DNA from: Nostoc sp. 106C
GTDB lineage: Bacteria; Cyanobacteriota; Cyanobacteriia; Cyanobacteriales; Nostocaceae
Direction of reading: 5' to 3'
NCBI RefSeq assembly: GCF_002154725.1
Contig: NZ_MTAW01000169.1
Coordinates: 47,138-111,137, forward strand
DNA length: 64,000 nt
Made by a program: the position numbers and the translations under genes
Shown here: positions 17,478 to 26,451 of the stretch, one piece after another
Numbering within the stretch: position 1 is the stretch's first letter
How the letters are laid out: each line of letters begins with the position of its first letter
Notes under the pieces: model-generated
Database searches by the model: none
What the model saw: the letters and a program-made list of their open reading frames with translations, nothing else
What the model was told of the DNA's origin: nothing

Positions 17478-18077
17478 TCATTTTGAATTTTCTAAGATTT
17501 CTTTTCCAGCCTCAGCGTAACAGCGCCATGCAATTTGGGCGTAAGAATCTTTGACAGCATTGACTGGTACTCCTTCTAAAGCGGCTCGTTGGAATACAGC
17601 CAACCGTCGAATTCCAGATTTAAATACAGGTAAACCTGCTTTTAACAAAGCTGCTCTAGCATCTTCTCCTGCTTTATTAGGATTTGGCGGAATCAGAGTT
17701 AACAAAATACGATAATTAGTCTTAAATTGCTTAAGTGCTTCCACCATTTGCATTGTTGCAGCTAAAGCGATCGCATCAGGAGTAGTAGGTATTACTAGCA
17801 AATCGCATCCCTGAGCAATCGTTTTTAGTTCATCTGGATCTGGTCTAGCTGGCGTATCAATCACAATATGTTCGTAGAGTTTTGCCAGAACTATTCCTTG
17901 CTTTTCATCAGCAACTTTGAATGGTAAACAACCTCGGTTAGACCAATCCAAAGCACTACGGTTGAGGTCGCCGTCCACTAGCAGTGTATCAGCTGTGTTC
18001 TGAAGATATGTAGCAAGGTGTAGCGCTGTAGTTGATTTGCCAACACCCCCCTTAAACGCCGCCACAGTAATAATCAT
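17478..18077 (-). CDS. parA: ParA-family partition ATPase
   Basis: The 199-residue protein has the deviant Walker A motif KGGVGKST at residues 9-16, a Walker A' / switch region VDGDLNRSA and Walker B IVIDTPA. It lacks an N-terminal helix-turn-helix, so it is a small ParA (type Ib-like), and length is normal for that group. I chose the ATG ending at 18077, because the longer frame starts with TTG and adds nine unconserved residues. An RHH gene follows and repeated operator-like sites precede it. Together these look like a plasmid partition cassette now in the chromosome next to an integrase, or alternatively chromosome- or carboxysome-type positioning. Confidence 0.88.
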   Translation of the reverse strand: MIITVAAFKGGVGKSTTALHLATYLQNTADTLLVDGDLNRSALDWSNRGCLPFKVADEKQGIVLAKLYEHIVIDTPARPDPDELKTIAQGCDLLVIPTTPDAIALAATMQMVEALKQFKTNYRILLTLIPPNPNKAGEDARAALLKAGLPVFKSGIRRLAVFQRAALEGVPVNAVKDSYAQIAWRCYAEAGKEILENSK

Positions 18078-18115
18078 TTTGGATTTACAAGCAAATAATC
18101 CCAAGATTCTACTCT

Positions 18116-18190
18116 ATATCTAAACATCTGGACATTTAGTAAATATCTAAACATCTACAAATTTAAATGTCTAAATATCTAGATGTTTTA
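18116..18190. promoter_or_regulatory. Repeated operator/centromere-like sites upstream of parA
   Basis: Two exact copies of ATATCTAAACATCT (18116-18129 and 18143-18156) lie 27 bp apart. Related half-sites surround them: ACATTT at 18132, AAATGT at 18165 and AGATGT at 18181, in both orientations. The block lies 40 bp upstream of parA. Clustered short direct and inverted sites at this position are typical binding arrays for RHH partition proteins, serving as parS and/or autoregulatory operator. Confidence 0.6.
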
Positions 18191-18327
18191 TAATCAAATA
18201 TTAAGTATACATATGCTTAAAATACAAATAGTTAATATACGTAGTTTTTTCAGTAAGTTATAGAGCAATCAAGAAAAAATACACTAAGTAATAAACTAAA
18301 CAGTTTAGTTTGTAATTTAAACGACCT

Positions 18328-19593
18328 TCACACTTCCTCTTTCACAGGCAATAAAATCGTAAATTCAGTTCCTTGATTGAGTGTGGAATTAACCTTAATC
18401 GCCCCACCATGCTTTTCCACGACAATTTGATGAGCGATCGCTAATCCCAATCCAGTACCCTTACCAAGTTCCTTCGTAGTGAACATACAGTCAAAAATCC
18501 GCTGTCTCACCTCGTCTGACATCCCAAGGCCATTATCTGCAATCCGAATGATGACAAAATCCGGCTCTAGCATTTCCGTAGAAACCTCGATGAAAAGGGA
18601 ATTGTCTACTCGCTTTCCCTGTTGCCAAGCTTCTTCTAACGCATCAATGGCATTAGCCATGATATTCATAAACACTTGATTGAGTTGTCCCGGATAGCAT
18701 TCAACCTTTGGTAAACGAGAGTATTGTCTGATAACTTTAATTTCCGGTCGCTGTCCCAAACTTTTCAGGCGGTGTCGCAAAATTAACAGAGTACTGTCCA
18801 GTCCTTGATGAATATCAACTTCAAGCTTGACAGCTGTATCGGTGCGGGCAAAGTTTCGCAGCGACACAGAAATCTCTTTGATGCGCTCCGTGCTTAACTG
18901 CATAGAATTGAGGAGGTTTGGCAAATCTTCGAGAATGAACTCCAGATCTGTTTGAGCGATCGCCTCTTGAATAGCTTCTGGCAATCGGTCGTAATATTGC
19001 TGACATAATTGTAGGATGTTAGTGATATCGGCAACATACTCTTTAGCCGGAATCGTATTACTGATGATGCAGCTAATGGGATTATTCATTTCATGGGCAA
19101 CCCCTGCCATTAGTTGACCGAGCATTGAGAGCTTTTCTTGCTGTACCAGTTGCACTTGTGCCTTGGCTAACTCCGCTGTTCGTTCTGCTACTCGCTGTTC
19201 TAAGCGATCGCTTAGTTGCTTGAGTTGTAAATGTGATCGCACTCTAGCAATTACTTCTGCTTGTTCAAAAGGTTTAGGAATGTAATCAACGGCACCTAAC
19301 GAGAATCCTTTCACCTTATTTTCAGTATCCGTCAGCGCTGTCATAAAAATGATCGGGATTGTTTGCGTTAAGGGATCGGCTTTGAGTTTCTGGCACGTCT
19401 CAAACCCATCGATTCCAGGCATTTGTACATCTAAAAGAATCAGAGCAGGTGGTTTATGCTGCACCAATTCAATCGCACTTTCGCCATCTTCGGCAACTCG
19501 AACCGCAAAACCTGCACCTTTTAAAGCTTGTGATAGCACTGACAAATTAGTTGAATTGTCATCAACAATCAAAACAAAATCAGAGTCTTTCAT
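18328..19593 (-). CDS. Receiver-histidine kinase (REC-HisKA-HATPase)
   Basis: The 421-residue cytoplasmic protein has an N-terminal receiver domain (VLIVDDNSTN, phosphoacceptor Asp55 in LILLDVQMPG, conserved Lys in YIPKPFE). A coiled coil follows, then HisKA with His167 (MAGVAHEMNNP) and HATPase_c (NQVFMNIMANAIDALEE, IADNGLGM, GKGTGLGLAI). An N-terminal receiver fused to a kinase suggests it takes phosphate from another kinase and acts as a relay. The best candidate donor is the hybrid kinase 60 bp upstream on the same strand, which would make a two-gene operon. Confidence 0.92.
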   Translation of the reverse strand: MKDSDFVLIVDDNSTNLSVLSQALKGAGFAVRVAEDGESAIELVQHKPPALILLDVQMPGIDGFETCQKLKADPLTQTIPIIFMTALTDTENKVKGFSLGAVDYIPKPFEQAEVIARVRSHLQLKQLSDRLEQRVAERTAELAKAQVQLVQQEKLSMLGQLMAGVAHEMNNPISCIISNTIPAKEYVADITNILQLCQQYYDRLPEAIQEAIAQTDLEFILEDLPNLLNSMQLSTERIKEISVSLRNFARTDTAVKLEVDIHQGLDSTLLILRHRLKSLGQRPEIKVIRQYSRLPKVECYPGQLNQVFMNIMANAIDALEEAWQQGKRVDNSLFIEVSTEMLEPDFVIIRIADNGLGMSDEVRQRIFDCMFTTKELGKGTGLGLAIAHQIVVEKHGGAIKVNSTLNQGTEFTILLPVKEEV

Positions 19594-19653
19594 CGGTTTA
19601 AATTATAAATATTGTTATTTATCAAATAAATTCAAAAACCAAGAATGCAAAAT

Positions 19654-22041
19654 TTAGTTAGCCTGATTCATCCATTGATTTAATAGCTCTCGCAGTTTTT
19701 TAAGTTGGAAATTTTCGGCAAGCTGAATTACTTGTTGAGCAAAGCTAAAATAGACAGGATCGCTCGCTTTCAAGTTGTTCACTTCATTCACCACACCATC
19801 GACATCGCCCTGTTTCGCAAATTCATACAAGCAATTCAATACATTAATAGGAGGTAAATAAATATCATTTGTTTCAGGACTATTTGCATCGATTTGTGAT
19901 TTTGCTGTATACACCCATTCGAGATTTAGGTGAACTTTGAGTAATTCCAACAGAGTTTCAGCCGCAATAGGTTTGGGTAAAAAAGCATTTGCCCCAGCCT
20001 CTAAACTCTGATTTTGATCGCTTTCAAACACACTTGCTGAGGAAGCAATAATCGCCACATCTTTCAACTGAGTAGATTGCTTCACCTGCTGAATTAGGGT
20101 AAAACCATCCATTACGGGCATGAGTAGATCGGTAATAATTAAGTCTGGTAGAGTGGCAACAGTTCGCTCAATTCCCTCCTGTCCATCACTAGCTTCCATC
20201 AACTCAAATCCAATCGGTTCCAACAAATTGACGATTACCGAACGATTTTCCCACTTGTCGTCTACTACCAAGATGATGCGTTTTTTACCCTGATAACCTG
20301 CGATCGTTCCCTGTGGCATTTCTCTAGAAGCCATTGCCCATCCTTTGGCTTCTGGCACATCCACATCAAACCAAAAAATACTCCCCTTAGCTAATTGACT
20401 TTGAACTTGCAAAGCACTATCCATGAGGCGGACGATTTGTTGACTGATGGCTAATCCTAATCCAGTACCTTCCGCCTGTCGCTTGAAGTCTCCAACTTGT
20501 TCAAAGGGCAGAAAAATTTTCTGTAATTGCTCTGATGTCATCCCAACTCCTGTATCCTCCACAAGAAAACGAATTTTAAATTGAGTCGTTTGTTGTTTTT
20601 CTTGACTCATGACATTTACTTTTAATGTCACTCCCCCGTTATCTGTAAACTTGATTGCGTTTCCTAGGAGATTAATTAAAACTTGCCGCAGTCGTTTCTC
20701 GTCCGCATGAATTCCAATAGGAAGTTGAACGTCAGGTTGATAGTGAAAGGCAATCACTTTTTGCTCAGCTTTGATGCGGCAGATTTCCACGACTCCTTGC
20801 AGAAATGAAGGGAAATGGAAATCAACCGGACGCAGCTCCATTTTGCGGGCTTCGATTTTAGACAGATCGAGCACATCGTTAATTAGAGTCAACAAATGAG
20901 AGCCGCATTGATAGATGATTTCAATTCCTTTAAGCCCTTTTTCTGTCAGGGGTTCAGTCCGTTGGAGGATTTGCGTATAGCCCAGGATACCGTTGAGAGG
21001 CGTGCGTAACTCGTGGCTCATGTTGGCGAGAAATTCACTTTTAGCTTGATTGGCAACTTCGGCAACATTTTTCGCCTCTTGGAGTTCAGTCGTTCGTTCT
21101 TCAACTCGTCGCTCTAGTTCATCATTAGCTTGTCGGAGTTTTGTTTCTGCCCTTTGGTTTTCGTGAGTCATCGCCGATAGGACAAATGTAGTAATAGCGA
21201 TCACACAAATGAATGATTGCAGTAGGATGAGTGATTCATTGGGCGAGGCTTGTTTGGCAAAGGAACCAAAGCCGCGAACAGTTCCAAAAACTGCGATCGC
21301 AGAGACAATCAGTACAAGGAGAGTAGATTCCCGCGCTTTAAACCGTACTGCCGACCAAATCAGCGGGGGAATGATCATGTATTCAATCGGATATCCTCCG
21401 GAGAAAGCTACGTGATCGATTGCCATCACTAAGAGCAAGACAAAGATAAACTCTGTAAATTGCCGCCGTTCAAAGCTTTTTAGAGATTTTTGGCACCAAG
21501 CCAACAATAGAGGTGTAACGACCAAAATACCCGTGCTATCTGACGCCAGCCAGGTTCGACACACATCATTAAATGCTGCCCAAGGTGTAATACCACTGAC
21601 ACAAAGCGTCAATGCAGCCAGTATGGAACTGATCAGAGGACTGGGTATGGTTAGGATGATAAATTTAAAGACATCTTGCGATCGCTCTAAAAAATTGCGG
21701 CGTTTGATCAAGCGATGAATCAAAAAAGTTGCAACAACAGGTGTGATGAGATTAACGGCAGGAATGATACTACTAATTAAAAAATTGTTTTTGAAAAAAA
21801 GAATATAGCTAACAATAAAATCACTCACAAATAATATCGGCCAGACACGATATCCTACCAGTAGCATTGCCGCTAAAAACACTCCAAGTGAAGGCCAAAA
21901 TACTGATGCACCATTGACGAATGTCATGGATAAACCTAGATATCCAAGACAGAGGTGAACAATAGGAATAACTAGCGCGGCTATCAAAAAAGGACGATCG
22001 AGTTTAACTAAGAATTTTTGCTTGATTGTCGTCTGCTGCAT
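19654..22041 (-). CDS. MASE1 membrane hybrid histidine kinase
   Basis: The 795-residue protein starts with a multi-pass MASE1-type sensor (about residues 15-300, roughly eight hydrophobic segments, with the typical ASVFWPSLGVFLAAMLLVG). A coiled coil leads to HisKA with His343 (ANMSHELRTPLNGILGY), then HATPase_c (VLINLLGNAIKFTDNGG, EGTGLGLAISQQIV). A C-terminal receiver has VVDDKWENRSV, LIITDLLMPVMDG and AFLPKPI, and about 100 further residues follow. MASE1 senses an unknown membrane or extracytoplasmic signal. It is the first gene of the pair with the receiver-kinase downstream. Confidence 0.93.
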   Translation of the reverse strand: MQQTTIKQKFLVKLDRPFLIAALVIPIVHLCLGYLGLSMTFVNGASVFWPSLGVFLAAMLLVGYRVWPILFVSDFIVSYILFFKNNFLISSIIPAVNLITPVVATFLIHRLIKRRNFLERSQDVFKFIILTIPSPLISSILAALTLCVSGITPWAAFNDVCRTWLASDSTGILVVTPLLLAWCQKSLKSFERRQFTEFIFVLLLVMAIDHVAFSGGYPIEYMIIPPLIWSAVRFKARESTLLVLIVSAIAVFGTVRGFGSFAKQASPNESLILLQSFICVIAITTFVLSAMTHENQRAETKLRQANDELERRVEERTTELQEAKNVAEVANQAKSEFLANMSHELRTPLNGILGYTQILQRTEPLTEKGLKGIEIIYQCGSHLLTLINDVLDLSKIEARKMELRPVDFHFPSFLQGVVEICRIKAEQKVIAFHYQPDVQLPIGIHADEKRLRQVLINLLGNAIKFTDNGGVTLKVNVMSQEKQQTTQFKIRFLVEDTGVGMTSEQLQKIFLPFEQVGDFKRQAEGTGLGLAISQQIVRLMDSALQVQSQLAKGSIFWFDVDVPEAKGWAMASREMPQGTIAGYQGKKRIILVVDDKWENRSVIVNLLEPIGFELMEASDGQEGIERTVATLPDLIITDLLMPVMDGFTLIQQVKQSTQLKDVAIIASSASVFESDQNQSLEAGANAFLPKPIAAETLLELLKVHLNLEWVYTAKSQIDANSPETNDIYLPPINVLNCLYEFAKQGDVDGVVNEVNNLKASDPVYFSFAQQVIQLAENFQLKKLRELLNQWMNQAN

Positions 22042-22883
22042 TTCTTGCCTCCGTGCAGATAAATGAAGGGCAGTAACTTTCAGAGAAGGTTATCAAGCTT
22101 ATAGTTCCCAAATAGGCATTAAGCATTGACATATGGATATTTACTAATAGAAAATCTCAGAAATATCTACTCAAAGAAATACCAATTGTTACTGAATTCA
22201 TTTTTCGCAATATTATTGCCAAAACTACTGAATAAAACTCAGCAGTACATACTAGATAAATCTCGGTATATACCCAAATTAAATATTTTTTAAAGTTATC
22301 TAGCTAAACTGCGAGTACCAAATTATTAGCGACAACTAAGTAAGGCTTTTTTATAGTGAAAAATTGATGAATTAAACGACATTTAGAACTTAGAACTTTC
22401 TCGGTAGACGGCTGTGTACTCTAAAGGCGAACTCGTACCTCTACGCAGAAGAGTACCCAAAGAGCTTGTCGTCAGCAGCTTATCTGAGGAGCGTTTCCTT
22501 TTTAATAAACTCTAGTTCTCACCTTGGACGCTCTTTAATTCAATAATTTGAATATAGGAAAATTAAATAAAAATCCGGAATAAAATATGTATTCCAAATA
22601 GAAAATGAGTCAGTTCATCAATTGACGAACTGGGTAATTATTGCCAAAAAGCCTAAACACCAATCTTCGAGCAATCACGGTTGATGTGCACCTTGATGCC
22701 AAGAATGCTATACAGATAGATAGACAGGTCAGCCAAAAAAGTCTACAATCAGAACTTATGATAGTAAATTTACCTATTGGCCAATCAACCTAAGCATAGT
22801 AAAGATTTTCTAGTGTTTCAGCCTTGATGCCGAAGCGCCCTATTAATATTATGAAAGTCTTTTAGTAAAGGGCAGCAACCCAA
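22042..22883. other. Long intergenic region between divergent units
   Basis: About 840 bp without a convincing gene. A pair GTACTCT / AGAGTAC (near 22428 and 22463) and a pair GAGCGT / ACGCTC (near 22490 and 22528) could form hairpins. The patch also includes CTTGTCGTCAGCAGC, which resembles the repeat at about 29690. The region should contain the promoter for the MASE1 kinase on one side and for the small-peptide/MBL unit on the other. Confidence 0.4.
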
Positions 22884-23006
22884 ATGGATGTAAAGCTGAT
22901 TTTAGTGGGATTAACAGTCATATTTACGATTTCGTGCTTATTTTTTGGCACAAAAAACGGATTTTATGACTCAGATAACTATCATGGCAATGGCTCTGCA
23001 CATTGA
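22884..23006 (+). CDS. 40-residue membrane peptide upstream of the MBL-fold gene
   Basis: A short frame reads MDVKLILVGLTVIFTISCLF and then FGTKNGFYDSDNYHGNGSAH. One N-terminal hydrophobic helix is followed by a polar Asp/Asn/Gly/His tail. It is preceded by AAAGGGC at usable spacing. The composition is clearly protein-like: a membrane helix with a lipobox-like ISC and a hydrophilic tail. I do not recognise the family. It lies 275 bp before the MBL-fold gene, separated by a hairpin-rich segment, and could be an independent small protein or a leader peptide. Confidence 0.5.
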   Translation: MDVKLILVGLTVIFTISCLFFGTKNGFYDSDNYHGNGSAH

Positions 23007-23281
23007 AAGAGGTCTTAAGGTCGACTTCTGACCCTCAGAACTTCGGAAAGGAAAACAGGCAAGAGGAAAACTCCCTTAGCCCCTAGTTTGAGGGCTTCTC
23101 GTTACCCAAATTTTCCGAACCAGAGCGGGTTCGGCGGAGGTGTCCTCCCCCATCAAAAATCCGCATTTTCAGGGTGAAGGGGCGCAAAATGAAACTTACC
23201 CCTGGGTCACAAAACCAAAATACCGACAGTTTTTGGCTTTTGGGATATTTCCATGACAATGAGGTTTGAGGGGAGGAGAAA
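23007..23281 (+). promoter_or_regulatory. Hairpin-rich leader before the MBL-fold gene
   Basis: Several stems follow one another: AGCCC / GGGCT at 23078-23096, a strong CCGAACC / GGTTCGG stem at 23115-23134 with a 6-nt loop, and immediately GGAGG / CCTCC at 23136-23148 with a 3-nt loop. A CCCC / GGGG pair follows at about 23146-23187. The second small hairpin hides a GGAGG, while the true SD (GAGGGGAGGAG) sits just before the start at 23282. This looks like a structured 5' leader or a small RNA. It matches no riboswitch class that I recognise. Confidence 0.5.
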
Positions 23282-24949
23282 ATGAGAGATAATCTTTCAT
23301 CGTCCTCTCGTATTGATGCTGATGAGGCAACTAGCGAATTAGAATGTTTGCCTTATAGTGTCCAGCATAATGATGAGGGCGTATGTTTATTAGTACGGAT
23401 GGGCCCGTACCGCATTTTACTTGATTGTGGTATGGGAGATATTTCATCGCTGGTGAAGGAGCTAAAACAATCGGCACGCCAACGAAATTCTCCCTTACCA
23501 ATAGATTTAGTTTTGATCAGTCACGCCCACCCAGATCACGCTAGAGGATTGCTATCACTGCATAAGGCTTTTCCTCATTTAGCGATATACGCCAGCGAGG
23601 TAACCAGCAAGTTACTGTCATTAAACTGGTTAGACCAAGACCCACAGAAAAATCCCCAATTTTGTCAAGCATTACCGCTGCGATCGCCTGTGGAATTTCA
23701 AGAGGGACTGGTAGCAGAGTTGTTTCCCGCAGGGCATCTACCAGGGGCTGTGGCAATTCTACTTACCTACACTACTCCACGGCGTTCTTACAAACTACTG
23801 TATACAGGTGACTTTTTCTTATCTAATTCCCGGCTGGTAGAAGGCTTGCGTTTAGAAGAATTACGGGGATTAGAGTTAGATGCCCTAGTTATTGAAGGTA
23901 CTTATGGGACATCGCGCCATCCTCACCGCCGTAACCAAGAAAATCAACTCGCAGAGCGAATTCATCGGGCGATCGCCGATCGCTGTTCTGTACTGCTTCC
24001 CACACCTGCTTTAGGTTTGGGTCAAGAATTACTGATGCTTTTACGCAGCCATCACCACTTCACAGGTAGAGATTTGGATATTTGGGTTGATGGTGCTGTA
24101 GCTATCGGCTGCGATGCTTATTTGGAACTACTGGCCCATCTTCCCCCATCAGTACAAAACTTCGCTCGTCATCAACCTTTATTTTGGGACGAAAGGGTAC
24201 GTCCCCGCGTGCGGCGTTTGCAAGCAGAACATCGTGCCAATATTGGCAAGTCCCCCTGTATTGTCCTCACTGACTCTACAGCTGATTTGAGCCAATACTG
24301 CCAAAGCGAAACAGGTCCTTGGCTAATTCTCCTCCCAGAAAAAATAGATATAAAAGTTAAAAAACAATATTCAGCACCCACGACCATTGAAGGCTATCTC
24401 CTCGCCCAACATAGTGATGGTCCGGGTACTACCCAGCTAATTCATAATTTGCGACCCCAGCACGTCATTTTTGTTCACGGTTCCCCTTCCTACTTGGCAG
24501 ATCTGACTGCCTTAGAAGAGTTACAAAACCGCTACCATTTGCATTCACCTTCTGCTGGGATGTTGGTAGAACTGCCTATTGGCGACACATTTATACAACC
24601 AGCTGCGCCAGAAACTAATTATGAAGGCGAACTGACAGAGTTGGGAACTGTAATCACAATTACCATCCCAGATGCAATTACAGCTGATCCTCGCTGGCGA
24701 TCTTTTGCTGATACAGGTTTAATCGAAGCCCGTTGGCAGGGTGAAGAAATAGTATTACGGGGTTTATCGCAACGAGAATTACTCAATCAAAGTAGCGATC
24801 GCTATACATTGACTGATGTTGAATGCTGCGGAACCTGCCGACATCAACGAGGTCAGCGATGTTGGAACCCAAATTCCCCCTTGTACAACTTCAAGGTAAC
24901 TCTTGAGGGTTACTGTCCTGCCTATGAACGTTTAATTGATAGTGAATAG
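23282..24949 (+). CDS. MBL-fold metallo-hydrolase of the beta-CASP/RNA-processing type
   Basis: The 555-residue protein has the metallo-beta-lactamase metal motif LISHAHPDHARGLL (HxHxDH) near residue 84. Later metal and fold motifs are FPAGHLPGAVAILL, LLYTGDFFL (Asp ligand) and VFVHGSPSYLADL (C-terminal His). An intervening domain resembles the beta-CASP insertion (LVIEGTYGTSRHPHR, LLPTPALGLGQELL). The C-terminus adds a cysteine-rich block (CCGTCRHQRGQRCW, ending in GYCPAYE), possibly a zinc site. Such proteins are usually nucleases acting on RNA, but this subgroup is uncharacterised as far as I know. A strong SD precedes the ATG. Confidence 0.8.
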   Translation: MRDNLSSSSRIDADEATSELECLPYSVQHNDEGVCLLVRMGPYRILLDCGMGDISSLVKELKQSARQRNSPLPIDLVLISHAHPDHARGLLSLHKAFPHLAIYASEVTSKLLSLNWLDQDPQKNPQFCQALPLRSPVEFQEGLVAELFPAGHLPGAVAILLTYTTPRRSYKLLYTGDFFLSNSRLVEGLRLEELRGLELDALVIEGTYGTSRHPHRRNQENQLAERIHRAIADRCSVLLPTPALGLGQELLMLLRSHHHFTGRDLDIWVDGAVAIGCDAYLELLAHLPPSVQNFARHQPLFWDERVRPRVRRLQAEHRANIGKSPCIVLTDSTADLSQYCQSETGPWLILLPEKIDIKVKKQYSAPTTIEGYLLAQHSDGPGTTQLIHNLRPQHVIFVHGSPSYLADLTALEELQNRYHLHSPSAGMLVELPIGDTFIQPAAPETNYEGELTELGTVITITIPDAITADPRWRSFADTGLIEARWQGEEIVLRGLSQRELLNQSSDRYTLTDVECCGTCRHQRGQRCWNPNSPLYNFKVTLEGYCPAYERLIDSE

Positions 24950-24985
24950 GGAATGAGGGAAACACAGACAAATGACAAAAAAGTT

Positions 24986-25021
24986 AAGAGTCCAGAGTAG
25001 AAATATTGACCCTGGACTCTT
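24986..25021. terminator. Bidirectional terminator hairpin
   Basis: A perfect 10-bp stem AAGAGTCCAG / CTGGACTCTT (24986-24995 and 25012-25021) lies between two convergent genes, with A/T-rich flanks on both sides. Confidence 0.7.
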
Positions 25022-25040
25022 GACTCTCGACTATTTTGAT

Positions 25041-25352
25041 TTATTCAGGATTTGAGTCAGTGTAACGGTTGCGGATACGTTCAGCCTCCGGACAGTCTTC
25101 GGTCATGAGAGGTTCTACATTACCGCGTGGCACTGAGGCTAGCTTTTGGGTTACAGCACCAATGCTTTCGAGCCGAACCATTTCTTCCCAAGAACAAACT
25201 TCATCCTCTTCTTCTGTTTCATAGCGTAGGGTCACTAAATCTCCCTCTATATCAATGATGCGGGCGCGTTCAATCCAGCGTTGCTGGTCCCGCAAGAAAA
25301 CACATACCTCCCGCCCATCGCAACACAATTGATAAATCTTGCGGTGTAGCAT
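25041..25352 (-). CDS. Conserved cyanobacterial protein (probably DUF6679)
   Basis: The 103-residue soluble protein starts MLHRKIYQLCCDGREVCVFL. It has a compact beta-rich core, RWIERARIIDIEGDLVTLRY, followed by an acidic ETEEEDEVCSWEEMVRLESI segment. It looks like a small SH3-like barrel with an acidic tail. I recognise it as a widespread cyanobacterial protein of unknown function and think its name is DUF6679, but the number is from memory. No operon partner is seen; it converges with the MBL-fold gene. Confidence 0.7.
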   Translation of the reverse strand: MLHRKIYQLCCDGREVCVFLRDQQRWIERARIIDIEGDLVTLRYETEEEDEVCSWEEMVRLESIGAVTQKLASVPRGNVEPLMTEDCPEAERIRNRYTDSNPE

Positions 25353-25918
25353 GTACTGCTTCTGCCTTTTTAAACAACGTAGTTAAACCTTTCAAAATCT
25401 GGGTTTTACCCCAGTGCATAATACCCTTAAGAAGCCAGTTTTACAGTTACGTGTAACTAGTATTTTGACCCAAACCAAAGACTTGCGTGTAGTTGTCAGA
25501 ATCTTTGGAAATGTTGGGTCATCACTTTATAGTTACTACGTTGGTGAAACTAAAACTTCTTCAGGTTCCTTCAGCGAATGTATTCTTCATAGAAGTCATA
25601 CAATTCGGGATTTATCCTAACTAGGTTAATCCTTGCTGGTGAGTTCTTCCTACCATTATGTAATAATAGATACTCCGAAACAAGCATTGATTGCGGTTGT
25701 TTGAGTTGCCTACTTGTAGTCATTGGCATTGCTGGGAAGTCCGGGAACTCGGCTGTACTTTTACCCCTATGTATTTGATCTTAACTCATTCTCTGGCTGT
25801 CCTGAATGGTTTTAGACAACAACATCTCAAGAGTTTTGAGTTTAGGGTGTTTTGACTGATGTGACACGTCCCGTTTAGGAGCAACTATGCAACGCCAAAG
25901 TCAATTATTGTCAGGGTA
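25353..25918. other. Intergenic region without a convincing gene
   Basis: About 565 bp. A plus-strand frame at 25414-25620 has no SD and no recognisable protein character. A 32-codon plus-strand frame from 25887 overlaps the opposite-strand small gene. I see no RNA gene or repeat family here. Confidence 0.35.
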
Positions 25919-26134
25919 TCAGCAAGATTTGTTCCCTAGGGGAAATTCCATGATTAGTTTCGAGGATGCTTCTCGTTTAATTTGACCTGCACGAACCGCA
26001 TCGGAAAGCGCGGCTAAGGCTAGCAAATCATCTGACTGATAACATTTCGTCGCTAAAACTTGATGGAGCAGACCCTCAGATTCAACACTAAGACATCCAG
26101 TTTGGAAAGCAGATTCAACAATTGTGCGAATCAT
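25919..26134 (-). CDS. Small conserved Nostocales protein of unknown function
   Basis: The 71-residue predicted all-helical protein reads MIRTIVESAFQTGCLSVESE, then GLLHQVLATKCYQSDDLLAL. Proteins with the pattern 'F.TGCLSVESEGLLHQ...DL.AL..L..AV..G.I.REA' occur repeatedly in filamentous cyanobacteria, as I recall, without known function. It stands alone between two non-coding stretches. The start is the only good ATG. Confidence 0.6.
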   Translation of the reverse strand: MIRTIVESAFQTGCLSVESEGLLHQVLATKCYQSDDLLALAALSDAVRAGQIKREASSKLIMEFPLGNKSC

Positions 26135-26451
26135 TTTGATTAGGGCTTAGTTAGCAATTTGTTACCTCCAGTATGAAATAATTTCTCATTTTACAAACTG
26201 ATATAAAACAGCGAGCGATTGTGATTATAATTACATTATTTTGTGATCTCCATCATAGGAACCTTTATACTATCTGACTCTTGAATTGTCGATATTTTAA
26301 TATACTTAGGAAATAAATAATCCACAATTTTCAAACCAAGAGTAGAAGCTACACATCAATATATGATAGTTAAATATACACTAATTTTAAGTAAATGCCG
26401 CAAAAAAATTGGCATTTTCAATTTTACTTAGGAATAATAATATACACACAA
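26135..26451. other. AT-rich intergenic region
   Basis: About 317 bp, very AT-rich. I see no gene, RNA or repeat. It probably carries the promoter of the small gene on the left and the 3' end of the Nif3 gene on the right. Confidence 0.4.

Noticed and set aside
25414..25620. 68-codon plus-strand frame
   Set aside because: No ribosome-binding site, no recognisable domain, and composition not clearly protein-like.
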